64,000 nucleotides of DNA from an uncultured Leucobacter sp. (GTDB lineage: Bacteria > Actinomycetota > Actinomycetes > Actinomycetales > Microbacteriaceae), in contig CALCJF010000008.1 in the NCBI GenBank assembly GCA_937967375.1, positions 81,553-145,552 on the forward strand. Reading direction: 5' to 3'. Of this stretch, positions 50,960 through 59,973 are shown in pieces (position 1 is the stretch's first letter; every line of letters begins with the position of its first letter). The notes beneath the pieces were generated by a model, which saw nothing but the letters and a program-made list of their open reading frames with translations, did not search any database and was not told the origin of the DNA. The position numbers and the translations under genes are program-made.

Positions 50960-53353
50960 TTAGGCCTTGCCTGCCGAGCGACGACGCGCTACCAGCAGGG
51001 CACCGCCGACAAGCAGGAGCAGTGCTGCACCGCCGAGCGCGATGCTGGTGATATTGTCACTGCCCGTGTTCGGAAGCTGCGTACCGTTGCCCGCTGCGGT
51101 GCCACTTCCGTTGGCGTTCGCAGTGCCGCCGTTCGCGTTCGCGTTGCCGGTGTTGCACGCAAGCGTCTTGAACTCGGTCGGATCGCTCTCGACGCCACCG
51201 ACGGTCTGCGTGACCGTGTACTCGGTGTTGCAGACGAGCTTGGTCGACGACCAAGTACCATCCTCACCGATCACACCGGTATCGATCACTTCACCGTCTG
51301 CGTCGTGGATGGTGAAAGTTCCACCAGCGACACCGGTGCCACTCACACTCTTATCGCTAATGTTCTTCACAACTGGGGCTGCGGGAACGGTGCTCTCGGC
51401 ATCGGGATCAATGCTTGAGTACTGCGAGGTGTAGCCGTTTGCGTCGACCGTCTGCACGCGAATGAATCCGTCGACCATTCCCTGCGCGCCGATAGATACC
51501 GGGGTGCCGGCAACGTAGTTATCGATCTGCCCCAGGTAGCGCTCAGCGTGATTGCTGCTCGTCCAGTAGACGTGCAGGGTGACAGGCGAGGTCGCATCGT
51601 TGTTACCGATGAGCTTTGCGGGTTGTTCGGCAGTGAAGTTGACCAAATCGCCAACGGTGTCAAATGAGAACTCAGAGACGCGGTAGGTCTGCACGGTGTT
51701 GTTGCTTGCGGTGTCGTGCAGGTTCAAGAAGAACCAGTTGTTCCAGTGCTCAACGTCAGTCGAAACGCTGCCGCGGGTGTGCTCGCCGAAGGTGTTGCCC
51801 GTCACCGGCAGCTTGCCTACGCCGGCGTGCACGATGGGGGCCTGTGAACCGCCCTCGGCGTTCGCCAGGTAGTTCCAGCCGAAGCCGTCGATGGCGTTAT
51901 CGGTGATCGACCATCCGACATACGCGTCGCGCGATGCGGCGTTCGCCGAGTTGTAGACGGCCCAGTGGTTGAACGAATCCGCACGAGCACCGGCAGCGCT
52001 GTTGTTCTGCGTCATCGTGTTGCCATCGACCACGTTATCTGCGCCCGGGGCCTGAATGCGCACTGCGGAGCGCGATACGCTTGCGTTCAGGTTGTGCAAC
52101 TGGTTGTTTACGATCGCGACATTGTTCGCGGCCGTGCCCTCTACGCGAATGTGGTCGAGGGTCCAGTTCAAATCGAATACGTTGCCCGCAACGGTGACAT
52201 CAGTCGCGTCGCGAAGCTGCAGTGCCGCTGCTCCGCCATCGAAGATGTTCGTAAACGAGTTGTTCGTGATGTTTGCGTCACTCAGGGTGCCGCCGATCAC
52301 AGTACCACCCGCGAAGTCAGCCTCGCTATCAGCGAAGACGAGCCCGCTGAAGTCTGCCGAGTTGTCGCCGATCACACGGCCGAGCTTCTTTGCTTCGGTG
52401 CCCTTGAACTGCGACGCGCCAATCACGGTGTCGGTGAGGGTCTGACCGCCGCCGAAGAAGTGGAAGCCCTCCTTACCGGGCGATTGGAAGAGCGAGTTCA
52501 CGAAACCGAGCTCAGTCGTCTCGACGTTCGGGTTGATGAAGAAGCCGTGCGTCGGCGAGACCTCATCGAGCGCCCCGAGCGTCGCACCGTCAACCCAGAA
52601 ATCGCTGACGACCGAATTGTCTTCGAACACGAAGTGGCCCCAGTTCTCAACGCCGCGGCTCACGAGGTTCGTGATCTCGGTGCCTGTGACGGTGGCATCA
52701 GTATCGACCACGATGCTGCCCCAATAGGCGCTGTGCACGGTCACGTCGTCGATGTAGGTTTCGGTCGCGCCGTCCATCAGCAGCACACCGGTCTCTTGGT
52801 AGTTCGTGTTCGAATCTTTGAGCTCGACATTCTCGATCGTCGTGCCAGTGCCTGCAACGGCGATGCCTGCCTCGCCGACGCGCAGGTTCGAGAGGTTCGA
52901 GAGCGTCACGCCGTCAGAGTTCACGTAGATGCCCGCATATGGCTGGTCGCCCGCCTCGATACCGTCGAGGTTCGTGAAGTCGATTGACACGGGAACCGTC
53001 GAGTTCACCTCGAACCAGGCGCCACCCTGAGTCTGCTCGCCGTGGTTCAACGTCGTGGTGTTCATCACGTTCACGTTGCCCGCACCCGGCGTCAGCTGAA
53101 TCTGCCCCGTGCCCGCGAGCGCAGGGTCGAAGGTGATCTCGACACCATCCGGATTGACCGATGCGTTTGCGTCAATGATGGCCTGCTGCAGCGAGCCCGG
53201 GCCCGACAGGCCCAGATTGCTCACTACGAAGCTGTCAGTAACCGCGTTCGCTGCGGGAATTACGCCGAATAGCGATGCCCCCACCACCGCCGTCGTGGTC
53301 AGCGCGGCGGCAGTGAGCCGTCTCTGACGCGATCGATTCGAACCGCTTGTCAT
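50960..53353 (-). CDS. Sortase-anchored right-handed beta-helix surface protein
   Basis: 797 residues from the ATG at 53353 behind AAGGAG. Sec signal (TTTAVVGASLFGVIPAANA), similar to that of the 43362-45344 protein. It opens with SLQQAIIDANASVNPDG, as in parallel beta-helix 'CSLREAI'-type proteins. A long series of helix rungs follows (NVELKDSNTNYQETGVLLMD, ITNNSFTNIFDGGAAALQLR, VAGNVFDLNWTLDHIRVEG). A small Ig-like domain (SDKSVSGTGVAGGTFTIHDA) and an Asn/Gly-rich stalk lead to LPNTGSDN, a hydrophobic helix and ARRRSAGKA. Beta-helix folds bind or cut polysaccharide; catalytic residues cannot be pointed out. Confidence 0.87.
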   Translation of the reverse strand: MTSGSNRSRQRRLTAAALTTTAVVGASLFGVIPAANAVTDSFVVSNLGLSGPGSLQQAIIDANASVNPDGVEITFDPALAGTGQIQLTPGAGNVNVMNTTTLNHGEQTQGGAWFEVNSTVPVSIDFTNLDGIEAGDQPYAGIYVNSDGVTLSNLSNLRVGEAGIAVAGTGTTIENVELKDSNTNYQETGVLLMDGATETYIDDVTVHSAYWGSIVVDTDATVTGTEITNLVSRGVENWGHFVFEDNSVVSDFWVDGATLGALDEVSPTHGFFINPNVETTELGFVNSLFQSPGKEGFHFFGGGQTLTDTVIGASQFKGTEAKKLGRVIGDNSADFSGLVFADSEADFAGGTVIGGTLSDANITNNSFTNIFDGGAAALQLRDATDVTVAGNVFDLNWTLDHIRVEGTAANNVAIVNNQLHNLNASVSRSAVRIQAPGADNVVDGNTMTQNNSAAGARADSFNHWAVYNSANAASRDAYVGWSITDNAIDGFGWNYLANAEGGSQAPIVHAGVGKLPVTGNTFGEHTRGSVSTDVEHWNNWFFLNLHDTASNNTVQTYRVSEFSFDTVGDLVNFTAEQPAKLIGNNDATSPVTLHVYWTSSNHAERYLGQIDNYVAGTPVSIGAQGMVDGFIRVQTVDANGYTSQYSSIDPDAESTVPAAPVVKNISDKSVSGTGVAGGTFTIHDADGEVIDTGVIGEDGTWSSTKLVCNTEYTVTQTVGGVESDPTEFKTLACNTGNANANGGTANANGSGTAAGNGTQLPNTGSDNITSIALGGAALLLLVGGALLVARRRSAGKA

Positions 53354-53458
53354 GTTCTCTCCTTGTGATCTGTTGAAGTTCCAACACCGAGGCAGAACTG
53401 CCCGGGGTGCCTTCCCCATCTGAGGCCGACGTCGTGCCTCGCGCACTCGCGCGAAAAA

Positions 53459-53523
53459 CGCCATCACTCAGATGAGAGTGCAAGAGGGCGAAAAGATGAC
53501 GCGGCCGTAACTTTTCTTTCAAC
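53459..53523 (-). promoter_or_regulatory. Shared surface-regulon element (copy B)
   Basis: On the minus strand: TTGAAAGAAAAGTTACGG, GCGTCATCTTTTCGCC (53487-53502), then CACTCTCATCTGAGTGATG (53462-53480). It ends about 105 nt before the beta-helix gene. Close in order, spacing and sequence to copy A. Confidence 0.6.
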
Positions 53524-53715
53524 GTGCGCCAGGGAGGCGTCATCACCCAAATTCGAGCAACACGCCGGTTTACCAGTTGGCCACCCCGGGGAAGTCAGCG
53601 CGCAACCGCAGCGTGATGAGCCGGTCATCCTGTTCGACTGAGATAGAGAAAGCCGACTGCCTGGCAGCGGCCCTACGGATATTAAGTACATACAGATGCT
53701 GAAGGATCGATACAG
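53524..53715. other. Divergent intergenic region, plus-strand leader
   Basis: With the element at 53459-53523 this forms a 360-nt divergent control region between the beta-helix and phosphatase genes. A GCGTCATC (53537) on the plus strand and ATATTAAGTACAT near 53678 recall parts of the shared element, but the match is weaker than in copies A-D. GAAGGA precedes the phosphatase ATG. Confidence 0.4.
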
Positions 53716-56349
53716 ATGAACTCTGCCCGCACACAGCGGGTGAGGCGAGGCACTCTTGCACTCGCTCTTGCCGCCCTCGTCGGAGGCGGCCTCGCCGCTC
53801 CCCTCTCCACTCCGGCCTCAGCCGCAGAAGCCGAGGTTCCTACGACCTCGCTGATCGGCACTGGCACCACCTGGAAGTACCTGGACGACAACACTGACCC
53901 CGCAGCAGGTGCCGAGAATCGGAACGCCTGGACTGCCGAGAATTTCGACGACTCGGAGTGGAAGAGCGCCCCGAGCGGCTTCGGCGTGAAGAACAATCAG
54001 CTCGCTGCAGTTGGCCCGTTCACGCCCGCGACGAAGCTCGAGCACTACATTGATGGAATCGCCAAACCGACGCTCCCCACTTACTTCTTCCGCACAACCT
54101 TCGAGCTCGCCGACGGCGTCACAGCGCAGCTCGCATCTGCGGGCGGTACCGTGATCTACGACGACGCGGTGCGCATCTACGTCAACGGCCAGCGCGTCGC
54201 AGGTTTGAATGACGCCCGGGTCGACGATGCGCTGCCCACGAATCTGCAGTACGCGGGCAACTCAGGAGGCGACCCCGTCGCCGGCAACTTCAGCGTTGAT
54301 GCGGCCCTGCTGCACGACGGCACAAACACGATCTCGGTCGCCCTGCACCAGGATCGCGACAGCTCTTCAGACGCATACTTCGACATGCCTCAGTTCGCGC
54401 TGACCGCGAAGAACCAGCCGGGCACGCCCAGTGAGGTCGTGGTCGCCGCACCGACTCGGGTGATCCTCACTCCCACCGAGACCCCTGAGACCTCGCAGTC
54501 GTTCTCTTGGCTTGCCGGCGACGTCTCGCATCAGAACGGCCAGGTCGAGATCGGCCTTGCCTCGGGCGGCGAGACTAGGGCGATAGACGCGTACCAAGCC
54601 GGTCAGGTGAACGGCAACCAGAGCCACCACTTCTCGGCGACGGCCGAGGGCCTCACCCCCGGCACCGAGTACCGCTATCGAGTCGGCCTGCCCGGCAGCT
54701 GGAGCGAGTGGTTCACGTTCAAGACTGCAGACCCGAACGTCAGCGATTTTCAGTTCGTCTATTACGGTGACGCACAGATCGGCCTCGATACCACCTGGCC
54801 GATGGTGGTGAAGCAGGCCGAGGCGCGCGCCACGAACTCGATCGGTTCGGTGCACGCGGGAGACCTCATCAACACCGGCGGCGACGATACGCAGTGGAGC
54901 AACTGGTTCAAGGGCATGCAGAACTCGGCAACCAGCACGAACGTGATGGCTGCCCCGGGCAACCACGAGTACTCGGGCGACAGCCTGCTGAAGTCATGGA
55001 AGGCGCACTTTGAGTACCCGCTGAACCAGCCGGACACCGAGAGCATTGGCGAGCTCGCGAAGCTTGCGCAGGGCGACACCCCCGAGGCACAGCAGTATGC
55101 GGCCTACTTCGAGCACTGGGGGCAATTCGCGGCCGAGACCGTCTACTACACCGACTACCAGAACGTACGTTTCATCACACTGAACGCGACCCGCGACACC
55201 ACCTTTCTCAAGCCAGGCAATCTGCCGGGATGCACGGGCACAGCCTGCCCGAGCACTCGCGTTGCCGACCTCTGGACCGAGTACCAGGCCGCCTGGCTCG
55301 ACTACGTGCTGAAGAACAGCCCCTCGAAGTGGAACGTCGTGACGTTCCACCAGCCGGTCTACTCAACTTCGTCGGGGCGCAACGAACCCGTGCTGCGCAA
55401 GTACTGGGTGCCCGTGTTCGAAGAGAACAACATCGACCTGGTGCTCATGGGCCACGATCACACCTACGCGCGCGGCTACAACAATGCCGACGTCACCGAC
55501 ACCGCAGGCATCACCACCGGCCCGGTCTACGCGGTGTCGAACTCGGGTGCCAAGCACTACGACCTCGAGACCGAGGCGAAGAATGTCTGGACCAACAACG
55601 GTGCCACCCAGGTCGTGCGCGGCGAGAACGTCACCACCTACCAGGTGATCGACGTGAGCCAGGATCGGCTTGTATATCGCTCATACGTCGCCGAGGCACC
55701 GAGCGGTGCGAAGAGCTTCGCGCTCGACCGCGCCGCGAGCAGCGCGCGGCCGGTCTACGTTCCGCGTGAGGCGCCTGCGGTGGGCGAGCTCTTCGACGAG
55801 TTCACGGTGACGAAGTATGCGACTCACGAGAAGTGGGTCACCGAGGCCGGGGCCGAGGTTCCTGCCGGCCCAGCCGTCGAACTGAGCGCCACCGAAGTGA
55901 AGCAGGGTGGGTCGCTGACCGTCTCGGGCACCGGTTTCACACCGGGTAGCGAGGTAAAGATCGAGCTGCATTCCGAGCCGGTCGTGCTTGGCAGCGCTAT
56001 CATCGGCGAGGATCGCACGTTCTCACAGCAGGTCACCATTCCTGCGAACACGCCCGCAAACGAACCGCACTCGCTCGTGGTCGTACTGCCCAGCGGGGCA
56101 AAGGTGTCGACCCCGATCACGGTGCTTGCATCAGACACCGGCGGCGGCACAGCAGGCGGTAGCAGCACCGCAAATGGCGCTGCGGGCGGCACCGGAACTG
56201 GCAATGGCAGCGCGCTGTCGAACACCGGTGCACCCGAAATTTTGCCCTTTGCGGCACTCGGCGCCACACTGCTGCTGGCCGGCGCGATCGCCCTGGTAGC
56301 TCGCCGCCGAGTCATCACTGAGCGCAAGAGTGAAGGCATCTCGGAATAG
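53716..56349 (+). CDS. Sortase-anchored purple-acid-phosphatase-like metallophosphoesterase
   Basis: 877 residues. Sec signal (LALALAALVGGGLAAPLSTPASA). Residues about 45-230 look like a galactose-binding/jelly-roll domain (WTAENFDDSEWKSAPSGFG). A fibronectin-III-like purple acid phosphatase N-domain follows (HHFSATAEGLTPGTEYRYRV). The metallophosphoesterase core is complete: YYGDAQIG, HAGDLINTGGDD, APGNHEYSG, TFHQPVYS and MGHDHTYAR. An Ig-like domain (LSATEVKQGGSLTVSGTGFT) and a Gly/Thr stalk lead to LSNTGAPE, a helix and an ARRRV tail. Expected to release phosphate from external organophosphates while attached to the wall. Confidence 0.92.
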   Translation: MNSARTQRVRRGTLALALAALVGGGLAAPLSTPASAAEAEVPTTSLIGTGTTWKYLDDNTDPAAGAENRNAWTAENFDDSEWKSAPSGFGVKNNQLAAVGPFTPATKLEHYIDGIAKPTLPTYFFRTTFELADGVTAQLASAGGTVIYDDAVRIYVNGQRVAGLNDARVDDALPTNLQYAGNSGGDPVAGNFSVDAALLHDGTNTISVALHQDRDSSSDAYFDMPQFALTAKNQPGTPSEVVVAAPTRVILTPTETPETSQSFSWLAGDVSHQNGQVEIGLASGGETRAIDAYQAGQVNGNQSHHFSATAEGLTPGTEYRYRVGLPGSWSEWFTFKTADPNVSDFQFVYYGDAQIGLDTTWPMVVKQAEARATNSIGSVHAGDLINTGGDDTQWSNWFKGMQNSATSTNVMAAPGNHEYSGDSLLKSWKAHFEYPLNQPDTESIGELAKLAQGDTPEAQQYAAYFEHWGQFAAETVYYTDYQNVRFITLNATRDTTFLKPGNLPGCTGTACPSTRVADLWTEYQAAWLDYVLKNSPSKWNVVTFHQPVYSTSSGRNEPVLRKYWVPVFEENNIDLVLMGHDHTYARGYNNADVTDTAGITTGPVYAVSNSGAKHYDLETEAKNVWTNNGATQVVRGENVTTYQVIDVSQDRLVYRSYVAEAPSGAKSFALDRAASSARPVYVPREAPAVGELFDEFTVTKYATHEKWVTEAGAEVPAGPAVELSATEVKQGGSLTVSGTGFTPGSEVKIELHSEPVVLGSAIIGEDRTFSQQVTIPANTPANEPHSLVVVLPSGAKVSTPITVLASDTGGGTAGGSSTANGAAGGTGTGNGSALSNTGAPEILPFAALGATLLLAGAIALVARRRVITERKSEGISE

Positions 56350-56364
56350 TCGAAGGCGCCTTCA

Positions 56365-56400
56365 GGCAGGGGTTCGGTTCGCATGAGCCGAACCCCTGCC
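56365..56400. terminator. Hairpin after phosphatase gene
   Basis: GGCAGGGGTTCGGTTC (56365-56380) pairs with 56385-56400 (15 Watson-Crick and one G-U pair), with a 4-nt loop, 15 nt after the stop. No U-run follows. Confidence 0.8.
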
Positions 56401-56439
56401 TCGTGCCAGTCGAGTTCGGCTCGCGGTTAGGCTTGGTTC

Positions 56440-56952
56440 ATGCACGAAACGAATGGGTCTGACTGGCAGCGTCAGGTCGACGCGACCTGGAAGAACGACA
56501 CACTTTCAGATGATGCGAGGATCGCGGCCATCGCCGAGCTCGCGTCTCAGTTGCCCACCACTGACCCGAGGGGGCCGTTCGAGCTCGGTGGAGCCTACGA
56601 CTCGGCCGGGTTCGAAAACGAAGCTGCGGCGCACTACGAACGCGCCATTGGACTCGGGCTCGCGGGCAACTCCCGCGAACAGCTCGATATCCAGTACGCG
56701 TCGACGCTGCGCAATCTCGGTCGCACCGACGAGGCAATCCTCCTGCTGCAGCACACTCCCGCGGATGCCGAACTCGCCGACGAGCGCCGGGCCTTTCTCG
56801 CACTCGCGCTGCACTCGGCTGGCCGCGCCGACGAGGCCGTCGCGACCGCGGTCGAGGCGCTGATCCCACACCTCAGCAAATATCAACGCTCGCTCACAAA
56901 CTACGCTGCGACGCTTCGACCACAGCACGAACCCGAGCAACCAGCCAAGTAG
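56440..56952 (+). CDS. Tetratricopeptide-repeat protein
   Basis: 170 residues, all helical. TPR-like units appear in DPRGPFELGGAYDSAGFENE, ATLRNLGRTDEAILLLQ and ALALHSAGRADEAVATAVEA. This resembles the short TPR_5 proteins of Gram-positive bacteria; a protein-protein interaction role is likely and the partner unknown. Leaderless: TAGGCT is 6 nt before the ATG. It converges on the acyl-CoA dehydrogenase gene with a 2-nt gap. Confidence 0.85.
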   Translation: MHETNGSDWQRQVDATWKNDTLSDDARIAAIAELASQLPTTDPRGPFELGGAYDSAGFENEAAAHYERAIGLGLAGNSREQLDIQYASTLRNLGRTDEAILLLQHTPADAELADERRAFLALALHSAGRADEAVATAVEALIPHLSKYQRSLTNYAATLRPQHEPEQPAK

Positions 56953-56954
56953 CG

Positions 56955-58151
56955 CTATCGCAACGACGCCCGCACCGTGCTCGCAAGCGCCCTCGAAGAC
57001 GACGGGTGAAACATGCCGGCGAGCACGTCTCGATAGAGTCTCGCGAGCTCGCTATCGGCTTGAAAGCCACGTGCACCGACGAGGCGCATCGCGGAGTCTA
57101 CGGATGCTCGAGCCTCATCGGTGACCTTGTTGCGGGCGGCGGCGAGCGCCAGAAACCAGTCTGCTCGCGGGCGCTGCTCGTCGATGTCACGGGCCAGCAG
57201 GGTGAGCGCATCCAGGCTTTCACGATGCGCCAGCACTGCTGAGGTGAGCTTGGAGGCTACATCGGGATCGTCGAGGCGCGTCGCCCCCTCAGCACTACCT
57301 GGCACCATCCTCGCGGCAGCCTCGGCCGCCAACTCGAGCGCACGATCGGCGATGCCCGCATAGACCGCGGCGGTCAGGATCGAGAATGACGAGAAGATCG
57401 CGAGCACGAGAGGATCGCTGCCATCGAAGGGTTCGATGCGTGCGGCTACGTCGTTTGCCTCGATGAGCACACCGTCGAGCGTCGTGGTGTAGCTCTGGGT
57501 TGCACGCATGCCGAGCGGGTTCCAAACGCCGGGATGAGCGATGCTGCCCTGCGCGAGGTTGACATTCTCGGCCCCATCGCGTCGCACGAAACCGAACACC
57601 AGCTGCCCGCTCGGAGTCTTTGCGTGCACGCCAAGCCGCGTCCACGCAGGCGAGAGTGTGGTGAAGATCTTGGTGCCGCTCACCGCGTAGCCGCCGTCTT
57701 CAAGAGGCTCGGCGAGTGACGCGGAGTCCATCAGCACCGCTTCGTTTCCTGCCTCGCTGATGCCGAACGCAAATACCTCACCCTGGGCCGCGTCGCGCAA
57801 CACCCAATCGAGCCGCGAGACAGCCGCGCCGCTGTTGGCCACGCCAGCCTGCGCGCTGGTGCGCTCACGCAGAAAGCGCGCCACCTGCACCCACACCAGG
57901 TGCATGTTGACTCCGAGCGCCGTCGCCGGAGCGTGAGCGGCAAGTCGTCGCTGGGCAAGCACGAGTTGCTCGAGGCTCAGCTCCGCCCCACCTAACTCTT
58001 CAGGCACAGGCGCCGCGAGATACCCGACCTCGCGCAGTTCGGTGAAGTCGTCATCAAAGAACGCATTCTCGGCATCGTAGTAGGCCGCTCTGCTTCGAAA
58101 ACGCTCGAGCATCGCTTGCGGCAGCAGGGATTCGATCCACTCTTCAGGCAT
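56955..58151 (-). CDS. Acyl-CoA dehydrogenase family flavoprotein
   Basis: 398 residues. APVPEELGGAELSLEQLVLA (N-terminal domain), FAFGISEAGNEAVLMDS (FAD/substrate region), YAVSGTKIFTTLSP, and the C-terminal MRLVGARGFQADSELARLYR, where a catalytic Glu is not obvious. The sequence is closer to the branch that includes flavin monooxygenase-like and other divergent members than to classical short-chain dehydrogenases. The substrate is unknown. Leaderless: TATGCT is 6 nt before the ATG. Confidence 0.87.
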   Translation of the reverse strand: MPEEWIESLLPQAMLERFRSRAAYYDAENAFFDDDFTELREVGYLAAPVPEELGGAELSLEQLVLAQRRLAAHAPATALGVNMHLVWVQVARFLRERTSAQAGVANSGAAVSRLDWVLRDAAQGEVFAFGISEAGNEAVLMDSASLAEPLEDGGYAVSGTKIFTTLSPAWTRLGVHAKTPSGQLVFGFVRRDGAENVNLAQGSIAHPGVWNPLGMRATQSYTTTLDGVLIEANDVAARIEPFDGSDPLVLAIFSSFSILTAAVYAGIADRALELAAEAAARMVPGSAEGATRLDDPDVASKLTSAVLAHRESLDALTLLARDIDEQRPRADWFLALAAARNKVTDEARASVDSAMRLVGARGFQADSELARLYRDVLAGMFHPSSSRALASTVRASLR

Positions 58152-58183
58152 ACCTCCAGCATAGGCATCGGCGGCATCTGACC

Positions 58184-58230
58184 GATCTGCGACACTTTTC
58201 TGGCGTTTCCCACTCTCCTCTTACTAGGGG
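58184..58230 (+). promoter_or_regulatory. Shared surface-regulon element (copy D)
   Basis: GATCTGCG with GCGACACTTTTCTGGC (58189-58204), then CCCACTCTCCTCTTACTAG (58209-58227). Identical to copy C over GATCTGCG-N-CACTTTTCT. It ends about 70 nt before the start codon of the DUF11 surface gene, the same distance as copy C from the sigma gene. Confidence 0.6.
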
Positions 58231-58250
58231 AGTTCTGTCCGAACTCCCCT
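58226..58250 (+). promoter_or_regulatory. Leader hairpin of the DUF11 surface gene
   Basis: AGGGGAGTTC (58226-58235) pairs perfectly with 58241-58250, with a 5-nt loop. It lies 50 nt before the TTG start, directly after regulatory element D, and would be in the 5' leader or at the transcription start. Confidence 0.6.
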
Positions 58251-58299
58251 ACCGGATCCCAATGATCTGGGTTGCATGAATTGATAGGGGAAGATTCAC

Positions 58300-59919
58300 T
58301 TGAAGCACTTATCGGCGAAGCGCAGCGTTGCGCTGGGAGCCACCATAGCCATCGCAGCGGTAGGGTTCGCCGCACCGACAATGGCGGTCGCCGCACCACC
58401 AGTCGGCACCCCGGCACCGGCCGATCCTGTCGTCGTCTTTTCAGAGGATTTCGAGCACGCAGGCTCAGCACAGGCCATCAGCCTGAGCGACTACCAAGGC
58501 GCAGCAGGAGAGACCTACAGCAGCGACGCGTACTGGTTGCACACTGGGTTCTGCAACGGAGTCGTACTGCAATCCGACTCGACGGTGTTCCCCGCAGGAT
58601 GGTGCGAGACGAATCCCCTGACGCAGGGGAAGGTACGGGATCTCGCCGATGCTCTTGGCACCGTCGGCGGGGCCGTAGATCCGGAGTTGAACCACGCTGT
58701 CACCGCGTACACCGACGGAGCCAACCCCGCTGGTGAGAATCGGATGCTGCAGGGCCCGGATGCTGCGTCGGCGTTCGAGGTAGTCGAGGGCCGCTTCTAC
58801 GTCACGGGTGTCGATGTTGCCGAGGTGAACTGCCTCATCTCGCCGAACCACTCTCGCCTGTTTCCCGGATTCGTGACCGACGAAGACGAGTACGCAGCTT
58901 CGCAGCCCATCGTTGCCTGCAGCCAGGGAACAAGCGACGGCCAGGCCGATCCCATCTTCTCGGGAAGCTTCCGTTCCGCTGGCTTCATGAGCAACGAGAC
59001 AGGCCCTGCGCAGTTCTTGCTGAGAAACGGCGAAACCGGCGGCAGCGGCAATGACTTCGCCTACGACAACATCGTGCTGCTCGATGCGACGCCGAGCCTC
59101 TACAAGTCGTTCGAACAGGAGGCCGTCGAGGTGGGCGTGCCCACGACCCTTCATCTCACCGTGGTCAACACCAGCGAGCTCAGTGAGAAGACCGGATGGT
59201 CTTTCACGGACAACCTGCCGACAGGGATGACGGTTGCCGACAACGCAAACATCGACACCGATTGCACCGTCGATGTCGATGCTGAGGGCTCGACTATCGA
59301 TGTCGCCAATGGTTCACTCGCTCAGGGGGCCGCCACCTGCACCATCTCAGTCGACGTCGTGCTCGGCGCCGGCGGTGACTTCACGAACGTCATCGAGGGG
59401 GCGACCGGCCTTGTCGGCGAACCGTCGGCGAGCATCCGCGCACTCGTGCCTTCGATGAAGCTGACGAAATCAGTAAGCCCGGCCTCGGCGACCACAGCAG
59501 GGCAGGCCATTACCTACACCTTCACCGTGCTCAACGACGGCGAGCTGCCGCTGCACGACGTCGCCGTGAGCGACCCCGGGCCCATCGGCGGCACCGGCAA
59601 GATGGGAGCCATCGACTGCAAGGGAGTCACCGAATTGGCAGTCGAAGCAAGCATGACCTGCACGGCCGTCTACACCGCCGGAGCAGGGGACCTCACCGGG
59701 GCACCGCTCAAGAACATCGCGTCAGCGAGCGCAGTCTCACCCGGCGGCGCCCCACTCGGCGCCAAGGCAGAGGCAAGCCTCACCACCGTCAAGCCGACAC
59801 CGCTTGCGAACACCGGCGGTGAGTCGCCCGTAGCATTCGGCTACGCGGCTCTCGCGTTGCTCGTTCTCGGCGCCGGCGCCCTGCTTGCAAGTCGCCGCAC
59901 TCAGGCACCAGTCGAATAA
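58300..59919 (+). CDS. Sortase-anchored DUF11 surface protein
   Basis: 539 residues starting at a rare TTG; AGGGGAAG is at correct spacing and the frame from here gives a Sec signal (SVALGATIAIAAVGFAAPTMAVA). The first 250 residues form a beta-rich domain (VVFSEDFEHAGSAQAISLSD, FAYDNIVLLD), probably carbohydrate-binding-like. Two DUF11 repeats follow (LYKSFEQEAVEVGVPTTLHL and KLTKSVSPASATTAGQAITY, the latter with two conserved Cys). It ends with LANTGGES, a hydrophobic helix and SRRTQAPVE. Likely a wall-anchored adhesin or structural protein. Related in its C-terminal half to 43362-45344. Confidence 0.87.
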   Translation: MKHLSAKRSVALGATIAIAAVGFAAPTMAVAAPPVGTPAPADPVVVFSEDFEHAGSAQAISLSDYQGAAGETYSSDAYWLHTGFCNGVVLQSDSTVFPAGWCETNPLTQGKVRDLADALGTVGGAVDPELNHAVTAYTDGANPAGENRMLQGPDAASAFEVVEGRFYVTGVDVAEVNCLISPNHSRLFPGFVTDEDEYAASQPIVACSQGTSDGQADPIFSGSFRSAGFMSNETGPAQFLLRNGETGGSGNDFAYDNIVLLDATPSLYKSFEQEAVEVGVPTTLHLTVVNTSELSEKTGWSFTDNLPTGMTVADNANIDTDCTVDVDAEGSTIDVANGSLAQGAATCTISVDVVLGAGGDFTNVIEGATGLVGEPSASIRALVPSMKLTKSVSPASATTAGQAITYTFTVLNDGELPLHDVAVSDPGPIGGTGKMGAIDCKGVTELAVEASMTCTAVYTAGAGDLTGAPLKNIASASAVSPGGAPLGAKAEASLTTVKPTPLANTGGESPVAFGYAALALLVLGAGALLASRRTQAPVE

Positions 59920-59935
59920 GCTAGCTCTTCGAACG

Positions 59936-59973
59936 AACGAGGCTCCGGGTGATTTCTCACTCGGAGCCTCGTT
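59936..59973 (+). terminator. Terminator after the DUF11 surface gene
   Basis: AACGAGGCTCCG (59936-59947) pairs with 59962-59973. An inner GGTGA/TCACT extension (one G-U pair) closes a TTTC loop, for a 17-bp stem. It starts 16 nt after the stop. Confidence 0.85.

Noticed and set aside
53630..53715. A fifth full copy of the shared surface element in front of the phosphatase gene
   Set aside because: Only fragments (GCGTCATC; ATATTAAGTACAT) recall the element, and their spacing, about 130 nt, does not fit the other copies.
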